The position numbers and the translations under genes are program-made. The notes beneath the pieces are model-generated. The model saw only the letters and a program-made list of their open reading frames with translations, made no database searches and was not told the DNA's origin. Below, in pieces: positions 18,487 to 26,786 of a DNA stretch of 64,000 bases; position 1 is the first letter of the stretch; each line of letters opens with the position of its first letter. Source of the stretch: Marinobacter fonticola (lineage in GTDB: Bacteria; Pseudomonadota; Gammaproteobacteria; Pseudomonadales; Oleiphilaceae); assembly GCF_008122265.1 (NCBI RefSeq), contig NZ_CP043042.1, forward strand, positions 434,001 through 498,000, given 5' to 3'.

Positions 18487-18585
18487 TTTTAGCGTACCGC
18501 TGTCTAATCCGGGCGAAAACCCATCCGATAGGGTAGAGCACTAGAATCACGATAAATACCATGGTCCCTGGGGCTCAGCCAGCAC

Positions 18586-18805
18586 AATTGATCACTAATC
18601 ATGACTGCAACTGTAGCCCTAAACCACTGGCTCCGGCCAGTCCGGGAATGATGGATTCGCAAATATCGATAACTGCGCGTCGTTGCCGCTAGATGATAGG
18701 TAGAGACGCCGGACTATCGGAGGCGTGGGACGGTCATTATTACCCTCATAGTTTTTGATAATTGATCATTTTCTGGACGAATCACCAATTTGCAACAATT
18801 ATCAA
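18586..18805. promoter_or_regulatory. Repeated operator-like sites between the HAD gene and the TRAP-glc operon
   Basis: A perfect 10-base inverted pair, TTGATAATTG (18755-18764) and CAATTATCAA (18796-18805), is separated by 31 bases. The 9-mer AATTGATCA occurs at 18760-18768 and again at 18586-18594. The region is much more AT-rich than the flanking genes. The layout suggests two or three binding sites for a dimeric regulator controlling the TRAP-glcGDEF operon and perhaps the divergent phosphatase. The regulator is not identified. Confidence 0.45.
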
Positions 18806-18925
18806 TAGTGGTGCTGAGAGCGTCGTGCCGATGCTGTATGGGGTCCGGGAAAGCCGGCCCAAGTGTGCGAACTCGCTGACTCCAGAAGTAATCCACAACA
18901 ACAATGACAGTGGGGACAGCTAAAA

Positions 18926-20113
18926 ATGGAGTTTCCAATCGATCGTCGAAACAGCGGTGCCGTCCAACAGGCCGCGCGTACGCGGCTTGTTTTTAAAAAA
19001 AGTTCGAACAGAGGATTAGAGAGAGGTTTGAAGCAAGGCCCCATTAAAGGGCTGACGAAGTCTCTTACCTTCGTCGCCATACTTGCCGCTTTTTCCATTA
19101 GCACACCGGCTTCCGCCGCCACGACCTGGAAGATCCAGTCCGTATGGGACGCGGGTACGGTGGGGTATGACCTCTTCGAGGAATGGTGCAACTCGATGGA
19201 GGAGAAAAGCGGTGGCGAACTGAGCTTCCGCTGCTTCCCGGCCAAGGCCGTGGCGGCGGATAACAACGCCCTGTTCGATGCGGTGCGCAACGGCGTACTG
19301 CAAGGGATGAACCCGTTCACTCTCTATTGGTCCGGGAAGATTCCGGCCTCGGTATTCCTGTCGTCCTACCCGGCCGGCCCTGACCAGCCGCACCAGTGGG
19401 ATACGATGTTCTACGCCCTGGGCATGCTGGAAAAGACCCGGGAAATCTACAAGAAGTTCGGTCTGTTTTATGTTGGCCCGATCCAGCACGACGCCAATAT
19501 CATCCATTCCAAGAAACCAGTCAGCAACCTCGCGGACCTTAAGGGCATGAAAATTCGGGTACCCGGCGGCATGGTGGCGGAAGTGTTTCAGCAGTTTGGC
19601 GTATCCACGGTGAGCCTGCCCGGTTCGGACATCTTCCCGGCCTTGGAGAAAGGCACCATCGACGCTGCCGACTACGTTGGGCCAGCGGTGAACTACGAGC
19701 TGGGCTTCTCCCAGGTGACAGACTACATCCTATTCGGCCCGCCGGGCGTGATGTCCATCTACCAGCCGGTGGATCTGATGGATCTGACGGTCAATATGCG
19801 GGCCTGGAACAGTATTTCTCCCGAGCTTCAGCAACTGGTCGAGGACGAAGTGCGCAACTACTCGATGAAGCACTACCTCACCATCCAGAAACGGAACATT
19901 GAGGCCATGGAGAAATTCAAATCCGAAGGCGACACCGTCTCCCGTCTGAGCCAGCAGGATTTGATGGAGTTCCGCCGTGCCGCAATTCCCATCTGGTACA
20001 AGTGGGCCAACAAGGACGAGGACGCCCGTGCGATCTTCGACATGCAGCTCGAATACATGATGAACGACACCGTCGGCTATGTGAGCCCGGAAGACATCAA
20101 GGGCATGGAATAG
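18926..20113 (+). CDS. dctP: TRAP transporter substrate-binding protein (DctP family)
   Basis: A DctP-type periplasmic receptor that hands the substrate to the DctQM permease encoded just downstream. The mature part shows family features: WKIQSVWDAGTVGYDLFEEW at the start, DLKGMKIRVPGG in the centre (the arginine that binds carboxylates), GTIDAADYVGP, and a long C-terminal helix. The ATG at 18926 gives 395 residues with an unusually long basic leader (~45 residues) before the hydrophobic core SLTFVAILAAFSI. A TTG at 19028 would give a standard signal peptide, so the true start may be there. Given the glcG-glcDEF genes that follow, the substrate is probably glycolate, lactate or another 2-hydroxyacid. 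Confidence 0.9.
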   Translation: MEFPIDRRNSGAVQQAARTRLVFKKSSNRGLERGLKQGPIKGLTKSLTFVAILAAFSISTPASAATTWKIQSVWDAGTVGYDLFEEWCNSMEEKSGGELSFRCFPAKAVAADNNALFDAVRNGVLQGMNPFTLYWSGKIPASVFLSSYPAGPDQPHQWDTMFYALGMLEKTREIYKKFGLFYVGPIQHDANIIHSKKPVSNLADLKGMKIRVPGGMVAEVFQQFGVSTVSLPGSDIFPALEKGTIDAADYVGPAVNYELGFSQVTDYILFGPPGVMSIYQPVDLMDLTVNMRAWNSISPELQQLVEDEVRNYSMKHYLTIQKRNIEAMEKFKSEGDTVSRLSQQDLMEFRRAAIPIWYKWANKDEDARAIFDMQLEYMMNDTVGYVSPEDIKGME

Positions 20114-20179
20114 GCCCCTCAACATGACGTGAACAGGGAGAGCTTCGGCTCTCCCGAATTGTTACCTGAGGGGTAAAGT

Positions 20180-20884
20180 ATGTCCGATCTCGAAGGCTTT
20201 GGTTTTGTCCTGCCCCACTGGTTTTACTGGGGCTGGCTGGCGGTAATGCCGCTGATCATGATGGCGCTGGATCGCTGGCAGCAAAAGCGTAAAGGCCCGG
20301 TTGAAGACGAGCCGACACCGGTGCCCGGTGAAGTACAGAAACCCACGCCGCTGGAACGCCATCCGGATGCCGGGGTGAATGTGTTTACTCGCGCCATCGA
20401 CTGGATCAGCGAGCACTCCGGTGTGTTCGTGGCATTCTGGACCGTCAATGCCGTGTGCTTCTACTTCTTCGAAGTGGTGATGCGCTACATCTTCAATATG
20501 CCCACCATCTGGGTGCACGAGGCCAGCTTCCTGCTGCTGGGGATGCAGTATTTACTGGCCGGCGCATTCGCCATGCTGCACGGCGCTCATGTGCGGGTGG
20601 ACGTGCTCTACAACCTGCTGCCGGAACGCGGGCGGGTGGGCATGGATATCTTTACCTCCATGTTCTTCTTCATCTTCGCCCTGGCCCTGGCGATCACCTC
20701 CTGGACCTTCTTCCAGAACTCTTTCTCGATGCACGAGACCACCGTGGAAACCTGGGGCATCCAGTATTACCCGGTGAAGGCCATGATGCTGCTGGGCGCC
20801 ATCCTGATTCTGCTGGCGGGCGTGTCGAAATTGATCAAGGACATTGCCCTGTTTATCCGTCTGGGTAAGGAGGGCACGGCATGA
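20180..20884 (+). CDS. dctQ: TRAP transporter small permease (DctQ)
   Basis: A 234-residue inner-membrane protein. After one N-terminal membrane helix (FYWGWLAVMPLIMMAL) and a charged, proline-rich cytosolic linker (~residues 35-70), it has the usual four-helix DctQ domain, with the family patch TIWVHEASFLLLGMQYLLAG and the HGAHVRVDVLYNLL motif. The additional first helix and linker are more than the ~160-180 residues usual for DctQ. It overlaps dctM by 4 bases (ATGA). Together with DctP and DctM it forms a sodium-driven tripartite importer. Confidence 0.9.
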   Translation: MSDLEGFGFVLPHWFYWGWLAVMPLIMMALDRWQQKRKGPVEDEPTPVPGEVQKPTPLERHPDAGVNVFTRAIDWISEHSGVFVAFWTVNAVCFYFFEVVMRYIFNMPTIWVHEASFLLLGMQYLLAGAFAMLHGAHVRVDVLYNLLPERGRVGMDIFTSMFFFIFALALAITSWTFFQNSFSMHETTVETWGIQYYPVKAMMLLGAILILLAGVSKLIKDIALFIRLGKEGTA

Positions 20885-22431
20885 GCGTCAATACCGCGAA
20901 ATCCAATACAGCAGCCAATGCGACCCGCTCGGTGATAGGCCAGTTGGGCACCTGGCTGATGATCATTTCGACCGTGGTGCTGGCTTTCATTATCTGCGTC
21001 GAAGTCATCAATATCCTGTTCTACGACCCCTACAGCGACGAATATTTCCTGTTCCGCCTGGCCGGCAGTCTCTACGGTATTGGCATCGGGCCGCTGACCT
21101 ACCTGATGTTCGGCTCGCTGCTGGTGGCGTTGATGATGGGCCTGCCGCTGGCGTTCGTGACCGGTGGGCTGGGTGTCGTCTTCATTTATCTGGTGGGCGA
21201 TGCGCTGATGCTCAATATCGTGCCCAGCCGCATCTTCCCGATGATGACCAACTCGGATCTGGCGGCGATTCCGCTGTTTATTTTCATGGCGGCGATGCTG
21301 GAGCGGGCTGGGCTGATCGAGGAAATGTTCAATGTGGTCTACAAATGGATGGGTGGCCTGAGCGGCGGTCTGGCCTCGGCCACGATCCTGGCCTCGACGA
21401 TTCTCGCAGCGATGGTGGGCGTGATCGGGGCGGCAGTGGTGACCATGGGCATTATCGCCCTGCCGGCGATGCTCAAGCGGGGCTACGATCACCAGATCGC
21501 CCTGGGTTCGATCATGGCTGGCGGCACCCTGGGTATTTTGATCCCTCCATCGATCCTGGCGATCCTGTACGCGGTGGTGGCCCAGCAGTCGGTGGGCGAG
21601 CTGTATCTGGGGTCGGTGGTGCCGGGGCTGCTGCTGTCGGGCATGTATATCGCCTATGTGCTGATTCGCACCGCCATCAATCCGAAGCTGGGTCCACCGG
21701 TGGCCAAGGACGAGCGCGTTTCATTTAAGGGCAAGCTGCTGTTGCTCAAGGATCTGATTGCACCGCTGATTCTGGTGGCGTTAGTGCTGGGACTGCTGTT
21801 CGGCGGCATCGCCACGCCCGTGGAAGCGGCGGGGATCGGTTCTTTCGGCGCGATCCTGGTGGCCTGGATGCACAAGGCATTCTCCATCCAGACCCTCAAG
21901 GAAGCCTCGATCACTACCGCCAAGGCGTCGGCGATGGTGCTGTGGATCATGTTCGGGGCCTCGGTATTCGTCGGCTTCTACATCCTCCAGGGCGGGCAGG
22001 AATTCATCACCAATGCCATTCTGGGCACTGGCATGTCGCCCTACGGCATCCTGTTCCTGCTGATGCTGCTGTTGGTGGTGCTGGGCATGTTCCTGGACTG
22101 GGTGGGCATTCTGCTGCTGGCGGTGCCTATCTTCATTCCCATTGTTGAAGCGCTGACCTTCGACGGGCTGTTCGGCATGCCGGCGGTGCCGGGGGAGGAT
22201 GTGGTGCTGTGGTTCGGCGTGCTCTACCTGGTGAACATGCAGATGTCGTTCCTCAGCCCGCCGTTCGGCTATGCGTTGTTCTATATCCGTGGCGTCTGCC
22301 CGCCGGAAATTTCCATGGGCACGATCTTCAAGTCGTCGCTGGTGTTCCTGGCCCTCCAGTCGGTTGGTCTGTTCGTCTGTGTCGTCTTCCCGACGGTCAT
22401 TACCTGGTTGCCCAGCGTCGTGTACGGTTGA
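20881..22431 (+). CDS. dctM: TRAP transporter large permease (DctM)
   Basis: A 516-residue membrane protein with about twelve helices and DctM motifs such as GLPLAFVTGGLGVVFIYLVG, MTNSDLAAIPLFIFMAAMLE, the IMAGGTLGILIPPSI loop, and MFLDWVGILLLAVPIF. It carries the transport path of the TRAP system. Length is somewhat above the ~430-residue norm because of an enlarged N-terminal segment (residues 1-75) with an additional membrane helix. It overlaps dctQ; a 95-base gap separates it from glcG. Confidence 0.92.
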   Translation: MSVNTAKSNTAANATRSVIGQLGTWLMIISTVVLAFIICVEVINILFYDPYSDEYFLFRLAGSLYGIGIGPLTYLMFGSLLVALMMGLPLAFVTGGLGVVFIYLVGDALMLNIVPSRIFPMMTNSDLAAIPLFIFMAAMLERAGLIEEMFNVVYKWMGGLSGGLASATILASTILAAMVGVIGAAVVTMGIIALPAMLKRGYDHQIALGSIMAGGTLGILIPPSILAILYAVVAQQSVGELYLGSVVPGLLLSGMYIAYVLIRTAINPKLGPPVAKDERVSFKGKLLLLKDLIAPLILVALVLGLLFGGIATPVEAAGIGSFGAILVAWMHKAFSIQTLKEASITTAKASAMVLWIMFGASVFVGFYILQGGQEFITNAILGTGMSPYGILFLLMLLLVVLGMFLDWVGILLLAVPIFIPIVEALTFDGLFGMPAVPGEDVVLWFGVLYLVNMQMSFLSPPFGYALFYIRGVCPPEISMGTIFKSSLVFLALQSVGLFVCVVFPTVITWLPSVVYG

Positions 22432-22526
22432 GGGTGATCGCTGAAAGTCGCATGGCGTTTGGGTGGCCATCACCGTTATAGAGGGGGTTGGGTTCACAGA
22501 CGAACACATACACTTAGGAGAGAAAC

Positions 22527-22952
22527 ATGCTAACGGTAAAACGCCTCGACATCGAAGACGCCCGCATCCTGATCAAGGGTGCTTCCGAGAAAGCCAATGA
22601 AATCGGCATTCCCATGTGTATCGCCATCACCGACGAGTCCGGTAATCTGGTGGCCTTCGAACGCATGGACGGCGGCAAGGTGTCCAGCGCTTTCGTGGCT
22701 CAGGATAAGGCCTTTACCGCCGCCGCGGCACGCAAGGCGACCCATGAGTACAATGCGGCCAACGTGCCGGGTAATCTGGCTTTCGGCATCCACACCGAAG
22801 TCGGTGGCAAGCTCAGCACCGTTGGTGGCGGCCTGCCCGTCGTGGTCGATGGCGAGGTGGTTGGCGGTATCGGCCTCAGTTCCGGAACCCCGCAACAGGA
22901 CATGGACTGCGCCCAGGCCGGGATCGACTATTTCCTGCAGAACCGGGGCTGA
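22527..22952 (+). CDS. glcG: GlcG/HbpS-family protein (DUF336)
   Basis: A 141-residue GlcG/HbpS-like protein: the family signature runs from ITDESGNLVAFERMDG through QDKAFTAAAARKAT to GGLPVVVDGEVVGGIGLSSG. Members form octameric assemblies; the Streptomyces HbpS member binds haem, and glcG sits in glycolate operons of E. coli and others with no firmly assigned function. The ribosome site TAGGAGAG precedes the ATG at 22527. Its position between the TRAP genes and glcDEF supports a role in glycolate oxidation. Confidence 0.9.
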   Translation: MLTVKRLDIEDARILIKGASEKANEIGIPMCIAITDESGNLVAFERMDGGKVSSAFVAQDKAFTAAAARKATHEYNAANVPGNLAFGIHTEVGGKLSTVGGGLPVVVDGEVVGGIGLSSGTPQQDMDCAQAGIDYFLQNRG

Positions 22953-23041
22953 ACTCGAGGCGGGTTTGCTGCTCTAAACATATCGATAAAAAACGGACGC
23001 CGTGTCCTGATAAGGGCGCAGCGTTCCGAAGAGAGAGGCCT

Positions 23042-24496
23042 ATGTCAGCAGCACCGAAGATAGACCGGGCCGGGCTGGCGCGTCAGCTGCGGTCCTTCAT
23101 CGATCCCCAATTCGTGATCGATGACGACGAAACCATGAAGCCCTACGAGTGCGACGGCATGTCGATGTATTGCGAGATGCCAATGCTCGTCGTTCTGCCG
23201 GAAACCGTGGAGCAGGTGCAAGAAGTGATGCGTCTGTGTCACGCCAACGAGGTGCCGGTGGTAGCCCGTGGTGCGGGTACGGGCCTCAGCGCCGGCGCCA
23301 TGCCCAGCTCGGATGGCGTTCTGCTCTCCCTGGCCAAGTTCAATCGCATCCTTCAGATCGATCCTTTGGCTCGCACCGCGCGCCTGCAGCCGGGCGTGCG
23401 CAACCTCGCCATCAGCGAGGAGGCCGCTCAATACGGGCTCTATTACGGGCCGGATCCATCCTCTCAAATTGCCTGCACCATCGGCGGCAACGTGGCCGAA
23501 AACTCAGGCGGCGTGCATTGCCTCAAATACGGACTGACCGTTCACAATATCTTCAGCGTCGAGATGGTCACCGTCGAGGGTGAACGTATCGTCGTCGGCA
23601 GCGACGGTCTGGACAGCTGCGGCATGGACCTGTTGGCGCTGAGCACCGGCTCCGAAGGCATGCTGGGCATCATCACCGAAGTGAAAGTAAAGCTACTGCC
23701 CAAGCCGGAAAAGGCCCAAGTGGTGATGGCAGGGTTCGACTCGATACAGAATGCCGGCGACGCGGTGGGCGGTATTATTGCCCATGGCATTATTCCCGGC
23801 GGTCTGGAAATGATGGACGGTTACGCCATTACGGCTGCCGAAGACTTCGCCCATGCCGGCTACCCACGGGATGCAGAGGCGTTGCTGCTGTGCGAAGTGG
23901 ACGGCACCGCCGAGGAAGTGCAGGAGCATATCGAGCAGGCCGAAAACCTGTTCCGCTCCTACGGTGCCACGTCGGTGCGAACCTCCCAAAGCGAGGAAGA
24001 GCGGGCGCTGCTGTGGAAAGGTCGCAAGTCCGCTTTTCCCGCCGTTGGCCGTATCTCGCCGGATTACTACTGCATGGACGGCACCATACCGCGTGGCCAA
24101 CTGGCCCACGTGCTGACGGAAATGCAGAAAATGTCCGAGCGCTTCAAGCTGCGCGTGGCCAATGTATTCCATGCCGGTGATGGCAACCTGCACCCGCTGA
24201 TCCTGTTCGATGCCAACGTGCCCGGCGAGTTCGAGCGCACCGAGGCATTCGGCAGCGCGATCCTGGAGCTGTGCGTGGCGGTCGGCGGCTGCATTACCGG
24301 CGAACATGGCGTGGGCATCGAAAAGATCCGACAGATGGCGGTGCAGTTCCGCGATGACGAGCTGACTCAGTTCCACGCCCTCAAGGCGGCGTTCGATCCC
24401 AAGGGCCTGCTGAATCCGGGCAAGGGCGTGCCGACCCTGCGCCAGTGCCAGGAATACCGGGCGCTGCAACCCAGAAAACAGGCGGCGGAGGCGTAA
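23042..24496 (+). CDS. glcD: Glycolate oxidase subunit GlcD (FAD-linked)
   Basis: A 484-residue FAD-binding oxidase subunit of the vanillyl-alcohol-oxidase fold. It shows the PP-loop FAD region VVARGAGTGLSAGAMPS, the second flavin patch IGGNVAENSGGVHCLKYG, STGSEGMLGIITEVKVKLLP, and the C-terminal catalytic motif HAGDGNLHPLILFD followed by ITGEHGVGIEK. It oxidises glycolate (possibly D-lactate) to the 2-oxoacid and passes electrons through GlcE/GlcF to the quinone pool. The start at 23042 follows GAGAGAGG. Its TAA overlaps the glcE ATG by one base (TAATG), showing translational coupling. Confidence 0.95.
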   Translation: MSAAPKIDRAGLARQLRSFIDPQFVIDDDETMKPYECDGMSMYCEMPMLVVLPETVEQVQEVMRLCHANEVPVVARGAGTGLSAGAMPSSDGVLLSLAKFNRILQIDPLARTARLQPGVRNLAISEEAAQYGLYYGPDPSSQIACTIGGNVAENSGGVHCLKYGLTVHNIFSVEMVTVEGERIVVGSDGLDSCGMDLLALSTGSEGMLGIITEVKVKLLPKPEKAQVVMAGFDSIQNAGDAVGGIIAHGIIPGGLEMMDGYAITAAEDFAHAGYPRDAEALLLCEVDGTAEEVQEHIEQAENLFRSYGATSVRTSQSEEERALLWKGRKSAFPAVGRISPDYYCMDGTIPRGQLAHVLTEMQKMSERFKLRVANVFHAGDGNLHPLILFDANVPGEFERTEAFGSAILELCVAVGGCITGEHGVGIEKIRQMAVQFRDDELTQFHALKAAFDPKGLLNPGKGVPTLRQCQEYRALQPRKQAAEA

Positions 24497-25560
24497 TGGC
24501 GGATCAGGCAGAAGCGCTTCAGACCCAAGTAAAGACGGCTCGTGACGCCGGACAAAAACTGACCATCGTTGGTGGTGGCAGCAAAACATTCATGGGGAGG
24601 GACGCGGGTATCCCCACTACGCCCCTGGATGTCAGCGAACACACCGGCATCGTCAACTACCAGCCGGTGGAGCTGGTGCTGACGGCTCGTGCCGGTACAC
24701 CGCTGAGCGAAATCGAGGCTACCCTGGCCGAGAACAATCAGATGCTTTCCTTCGAACCGCCGCGTTTCAGGGATACCGCGACGATTGGCGGCACGCTGGC
24801 GTGCAACCAGTCCGGTCCTGGCCGGCCCTGGACCAACTCGGTGCGCGACCAGGTGCTCGGTATCTGGTTGATCAACGGCACAGGAGAGCACCTCAAGTTT
24901 GGCGGCCAGGTGATGAAAAACGTCGCGGGCTACGACGTCTCCCGCCTGCAGGCCGGTGCTATGGGGTGTCTGGGGGTGATCACCGAGGTCAGTCTGAAGG
25001 TCTTGCCCCGGCCGGCGGCGACGTTGACCCTGGTGCAGCCGATGGGGCTGGACGACGCCATCCGTTTCATGAACGAGCGGGCCGGGGAAGCCAAGCCGCT
25101 CACCGGCGCCTGCTGGATGGGGGGCGAACTCTACCTGCGCCTGTCCGGCGCCCAGTCCGCGGTCGAGGCGACCGCCCATCAATGGCCAGGGGAGGTGACC
25201 GAGGACGCGGACGGCTTCTGGCGGGGGCTGCGGGATCACCAGCTGGCCTATTTCGATGGGCCGGAACCGCTCTGGCGCTTTTCCGTCAACTCAACTGCAG
25301 CGAACCCGGACCTGGACGGCGACTGGCTCGTCGACTGGGGCGGCGCCCAGCGTTGGTATCGGGGCGATGCCATTATGTCCGATATGGAACATCAGGCTCA
25401 GGCGGCCGGCGGGCAGGTCAGCCTGTTCCGTGGCGGCGATCGCAGCGGCGAGGTCATGCATCGCCAACCCGAACCTCTCAAGCGCATCCAGCAACGGCTG
25501 AAAGCGGCCTTTGATCCCCACGGATTGTTCAATCCCGGACGCCTTTACAGCTGGCTTTAG
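24496..25560 (+). CDS. glcE: Glycolate oxidase subunit GlcE
   Basis: A 354-residue FAD-binding subunit shorter than GlcD. Start at 24496 is set by the TAATG overlap with glcD. It keeps the FAD region (KLTIVGGGSKTFMGRD, IGGTLACNQSGPG, GGQVMKNVAGYDVSRLQ, GCLGVITEVSLKVLP) but lacks the GlcD catalytic C-terminal motif, and ends in the shared tail RLKAAFDPHGLFNPGRLY. It is an essential structural subunit of the GlcDEF complex on the inner membrane. The glcF start lies 10 bases after its stop. Confidence 0.94.
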   Translation: MADQAEALQTQVKTARDAGQKLTIVGGGSKTFMGRDAGIPTTPLDVSEHTGIVNYQPVELVLTARAGTPLSEIEATLAENNQMLSFEPPRFRDTATIGGTLACNQSGPGRPWTNSVRDQVLGIWLINGTGEHLKFGGQVMKNVAGYDVSRLQAGAMGCLGVITEVSLKVLPRPAATLTLVQPMGLDDAIRFMNERAGEAKPLTGACWMGGELYLRLSGAQSAVEATAHQWPGEVTEDADGFWRGLRDHQLAYFDGPEPLWRFSVNSTAANPDLDGDWLVDWGGAQRWYRGDAIMSDMEHQAQAAGGQVSLFRGGDRSGEVMHRQPEPLKRIQQRLKAAFDPHGLFNPGRLYSWL

Positions 25561-25570
25561 GACGTTTCTT

Positions 25571-26782
25571 ATGCAGACCAATCTCGTTCAGGAATTTAGT
25601 AATACCGCCGAAGGACAGGAAGCTGAAGCGATCCTGCGGTCCTGTGTTCACTGTGGCTTCTGCACGGCGACCTGTCCGACCTATCAGGAACTCAACGACG
25701 AACGTGACGGCCCGCGCGGGCGCATCTACCTGATGAAGGAGTTTCTGGAAGGCCAGCCCGTCAGCGAAAAGACCCAGACCCACCTGGATCGCTGCCTGAC
25801 CTGCCGTAGCTGCGAGACCACCTGTCCGTCGGGTGTCCAGTATGGACGCCTGGTGGATATTACCCGCGGCTTTATCGATGAGCGAATCGAGCGCCCGCGC
25901 CGGGAAAGGGCGATTCGCTGGGCGCTACGCCGCATCGTGCCCCATCGAACCCTGTTTGCGCCATTGCTGCGAATGGGTCAGCTGTTCCAGCCGCTGCTGC
26001 CAGACGCGCTCAAAACCAAGGTGCCGCCACGCCAAGTGGCCAGGTCCTGGCCAACGACGAAACATGATCGCGTGGTGGTCGCCCTTGCTGGCTGCGTGCA
26101 GTCGGCAGCGACGCCGAATACCAACGCGGCGGCGGCGCGCGTGCTCGATAAGCTGGGTGTTTCGCTGGTGGAAGCGTCGGAGGCCGGCTGCTGTGGGGCG
26201 TTGAACTACCACCTCTCCGCCCATGAGGACGGTTTGGATAACATGCGCCGCAACATCGATGCCTGGTGGCCGCTGGTGGAGAACGGGGCCGAGGCCATCG
26301 TTATGACCGCCTCCGGCTGCGGCGCTATGGTGCAGGATTACGGCCACCTGTTGCGCCACGATCCGGCTTATGCCGAAAAGGCCGAAACCATCAGTTCCAT
26401 GACACGGGATCTGGGTGCGCTCTTGCTGCAGGAGGATCTCGGCCGGCTCAAACTGGCGAAAGACCCCGGCAAAGTGGCCTTTCATTGTCCCTGCACGCTC
26501 CAGCATGCGATGAAGCAGAACGGTGTGGTGGAGCAGGTGCTGCGCAAGGCGGGTATTACGCTGGCGGAAACCCGGGACAAACACTTGTGCTGCGGCTCGG
26601 CGGGCACCTACTCCATCCTGCAGCCGGAAATGAGCCAACGGCTGCTGAAGAACAAGCTACAGGCGCTGACAGTCGACCAGCCGGATCGGATCGTAACGGC
26701 AAATATCGGCTGCCAACTGCACCTGGGCAGCAAGGCAGACCGTCCGGTGCAGCATTGGATCGAGTTACTTGATCCCGCCTAG
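25571..26782 (+). CDS. glcF: Glycolate oxidase iron-sulfur subunit GlcF
   Basis: A 403-residue protein with two 4Fe-4S ferredoxin motifs near the N-terminus (CVHCGFCTATCP and CLTCRSCETTCP) and two CCG domains (SEAGCCGALNYH and DKHLCCGSAGTY). It carries electrons from the flavin subunits to the quinone pool. The start at 25571 is taken because the homologous N-terminus MQTNLVQEF begins there. It is the last gene of the TRAP-glc operon and converges on the SixA-CHAD gene with only four bases between the stop codons. Confidence 0.95.
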   Translation: MQTNLVQEFSNTAEGQEAEAILRSCVHCGFCTATCPTYQELNDERDGPRGRIYLMKEFLEGQPVSEKTQTHLDRCLTCRSCETTCPSGVQYGRLVDITRGFIDERIERPRRERAIRWALRRIVPHRTLFAPLLRMGQLFQPLLPDALKTKVPPRQVARSWPTTKHDRVVVALAGCVQSAATPNTNAAAARVLDKLGVSLVEASEAGCCGALNYHLSAHEDGLDNMRRNIDAWWPLVENGAEAIVMTASGCGAMVQDYGHLLRHDPAYAEKAETISSMTRDLGALLLQEDLGRLKLAKDPGKVAFHCPCTLQHAMKQNGVVEQVLRKAGITLAETRDKHLCCGSAGTYSILQPEMSQRLLKNKLQALTVDQPDRIVTANIGCQLHLGSKADRPVQHWIELLDPA

Positions 26783-26786
26783 TGCA

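Noticed and set aside
18571..18596. Second sigma-54-like GG-N10-GC upstream of dctP
   Set aside because: The -12 element reads CAGC rather than TTGC and the -24 element lacks GGCAC, so it is a chance match.
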